A stretch of 5,492 bases of DNA, from assembly GCA_050945815.1 (NCBI GenBank), contig JBMNTQ010000136.1, positions 1-5,492 of the forward strand, read 5' to 3'. A program made the position numbers and the translations under genes. Under the pieces are notes generated by a model that saw only the letters and a program-made list of their open reading frames with translations, was not told the DNA's origin and did not search any database. Within the stretch, counting starts at the first letter, position 1. The number at the start of each line of letters is the position of its first letter. The stretch comes from JBMNTQ01 sp050945815 (lineage in GTDB: Bacteria; Bacillota; Clostridia; Christensenellales; JBMNTQ01). This document shows, in pieces, positions 4,086 to 5,492 of the stretch.

Positions 4086-5492
4086 ATGGATAGGGATCAA
4101 CAAAAGAAGCCCGGCAGGATGAAGTCGTTTATTTCGTACTTTCGGCCACACCGGAAGCTTTTGGTTTTGGATTTGAGTTGTGCTTTGGTAATTGCGCTGG
4201 TCGATTTGGCTTTTCCGCTGATCTCGCGCTATGCCTTGAATAACCTTTTGCCCAATAATCTTTATACGGTCTTTTTTGTTGTTGTTGCGGCGCTGGTGCT
4301 GGCGTATGTTGTGCGGGCGGCGCTGTCTTATGTTGTGACGTATTGGGGGCATAAGCTGGGGGTTTTGATGGAGGCTGATATGCGCCGGGATTTGTTTGAA
4401 CATATACAGCGGCTGTCTTTCCGGTTTTATGATAACAATAGGACAGGCCACCTGTTGTCACGCATTACCACGGACCTGTTTGATATTACTGAGCTGGCGC
4501 ACCATGGCCCGGAGGATCTGTTTATTGCTACTGTGACCATCATCGGCGCGTTTATTGTGATGTTGGGTATAAACTGGAAGCTTGCTTTGGTTTTGCTTAT
4601 ATTGGTGCCGGTTGGGATTTTGTTTACCCTATTGCAGCGGCGGCGCATGATGACTGCTTCTCGGCGGGTGAAGGAGCGGACTGCGGGTATTAATGCGGGG
4701 ATTGAATCCAGCATATCCGGAGCGCGGGTGGCAAAAGCTTTTACGAACGAAGAATTCGAAGTGGAAAAATTTAATGAGGACAATGAGCGTTTCAAGCATT
4801 CCAAAGGGGAGTTTTATTCTTCTATGGCTGTGTTTGTAAGCGGGGTCGATTTCTTCACCAACTTGTTCAGTGTTGCGGTGATCGCCGTGGGCGGTTATTT
4901 AATTATGCGCAACGAATTTGACTACGTTGGACTGATTACTTTTATGTTGTACTCCGCTGCTTTTGTGCAGCCTATTCGCAAGCTTTCCCAGTTTATGGAG
5001 CAGTTTTCCAGCGGTATGGCGGGGTTTCACCGTTTTTCGGAGCTGATGGATGAACAGCCCGAGATTATTGATGCGCCTGGTGCCGTGGAGTTGGACGATG
5101 TGCGGGGGCAAATTGAATTTCGGGATGTGAGCTTTGCTTATAACGACAAAACCTGCGTGCTGCGGGATTTGAACCTGAGCATTGCGGCGGGAGAGACTTT
5201 GGCGCTTGTGGGGCGCTCTGGCGGCGGCAAGACGACCCTTTGTCACTTGATTCCACGTTTTTATGAGACAACTGCCGGTGATATTTTTATTGACGGGAAG
5301 AACATTAAGGACGTTACGCTGTTCAGCCTGCGGGCGAATATCGGTATGGTTTCCCAGGATGTGTTTCTGTTTGCCGATACTATCCGCGAGAATATCCGCT
5401 ACGGCCGTATCGACGCTACGGATGAGGAGGTGATGGAGGCGGCGAAGAAGGCGGAAATCCACGATATGATCTTGGAGATGGAGCAGGGCTAT
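4086..5492 (+). CDS. ABC-type exporter, fused membrane and ATPase domains, 3' end missing
   Basis: A half-transporter of the MsbA/LmrA/BmrA type that would dimerise in the cytoplasmic membrane and export lipids, drugs or peptides; the substrate cannot be read from the sequence. After a basic N-terminus come six predicted membrane helices, roughly residues 25-47, 60-83, 137-157, 160-180, 243-268 and 277-300. The coupling segment NNRTGHLLSRITTDL is typical of the family. The nucleotide-binding domain begins near 340 with A-loop Tyr352, Walker A GRSGGGKTT (376-384, Lys382) and Q-loop Gln424 in SQDVFLF. Signature, Walker B and switch His lie past the right edge; 469 codons are seen of the usual 570-600. 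No frameshift is visible. Start: ATG at 4086; AAGGGTGG (4066-4073) is 12 nt upstream, rather far, so TTG at 4077 (3 residues longer) is a real alternative. A second exporter subunit could follow, as these genes often come in pairs. Confidence 0.95.
   Translation, partial: MDRDQQKKPGRMKSFISYFRPHRKLLVLDLSCALVIALVDLAFPLISRYALNNLLPNNLYTVFFVVVAALVLAYVVRAALSYVVTYWGHKLGVLMEADMRRDLFEHIQRLSFRFYDNNRTGHLLSRITTDLFDITELAHHGPEDLFIATVTIIGAFIVMLGINWKLALVLLILVPVGILFTLLQRRRMMTASRRVKERTAGINAGIESSISGARVAKAFTNEEFEVEKFNEDNERFKHSKGEFYSSMAVFVSGVDFFTNLFSVAVIAVGGYLIMRNEFDYVGLITFMLYSAAFVQPIRKLSQFMEQFSSGMAGFHRFSELMDEQPEIIDAPGAVELDDVRGQIEFRDVSFAYNDKTCVLRDLNLSIAAGETLALVGRSGGGKTTLCHLIPRFYETTAGDIFIDGKNIKDVTLFSLRANIGMVSQDVFLFADTIRENIRYGRIDATDEEVMEAAKKAEIHDMILEMEQGY

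Noticed and set aside
4041..4804. Minus-strand frames of 110-136 codons within the ABC exporter gene
   Set aside because: They overlap an intact, conserved membrane domain on the other strand and have no recognisable start or product.

Overview
The window reads as chromosome of an anaerobic or facultatively anaerobic Firmicute, most likely from Clostridia or Negativicutes. The basis is a hybrid cluster protein with anaerobe-type cysteine spacing, two CRP/FNR-family regulators, strong GGAGG-like ribosome binding sites with GTG starts, sigma-A-like promoters and a lipoprotein signal. Base composition is moderate. The assignment is inference; no species can be named from this sequence alone.

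Layout: (1) positions 1-1279, minus strand: hcp, the hybrid cluster protein / hydroxylamine reductase, cut by the left edge after 426 residues. (2) 1280-1382: a compact divergent control region. (3) 1383-2090, plus: a CRP/FNR regulator, HcpR-like by position. (4) 2217-2528, plus: thioredoxin with the WCGPC active site. (5) 2542-3222, minus: a second, distantly related CRP/FNR regulator, convergent with thioredoxin across 13 bp. (6) 3289-3747, plus: a predicted lipoprotein with one rhodanese domain, divergent from regulator 2 and closed by a strong terminator at 3763-3794. (7) 3795-4085: a non-coding gap ending in a good promoter. (8) 4086-5492, plus: a half-size ABC exporter cut by the right edge within its nucleotide-binding domain.

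The first five genes share a theme of nitrosative, thiol and sulfane-sulfur chemistry. Hcp reduces NO or hydroxylamine, thioredoxin reduces disulfides, S-nitrosothiols and persulfides, and the rhodanese moves sulfane sulfur outside the membrane. The most informative piece is the hcp control region. A perfect 12-bp palindrome is centred exactly 41.5 bp upstream of the predicted hcp start point, the class II activator position. The same palindrome lies just downstream of the regulator's own promoter, and the two promoters overlap with their -10 elements one base apart. This suggests a switch in which the regulator activates hcp and represses itself. No clearly new defence or mobile system is visible. 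The ABC exporter is separated by a terminator and its own promoter and is probably unrelated to the stress genes.
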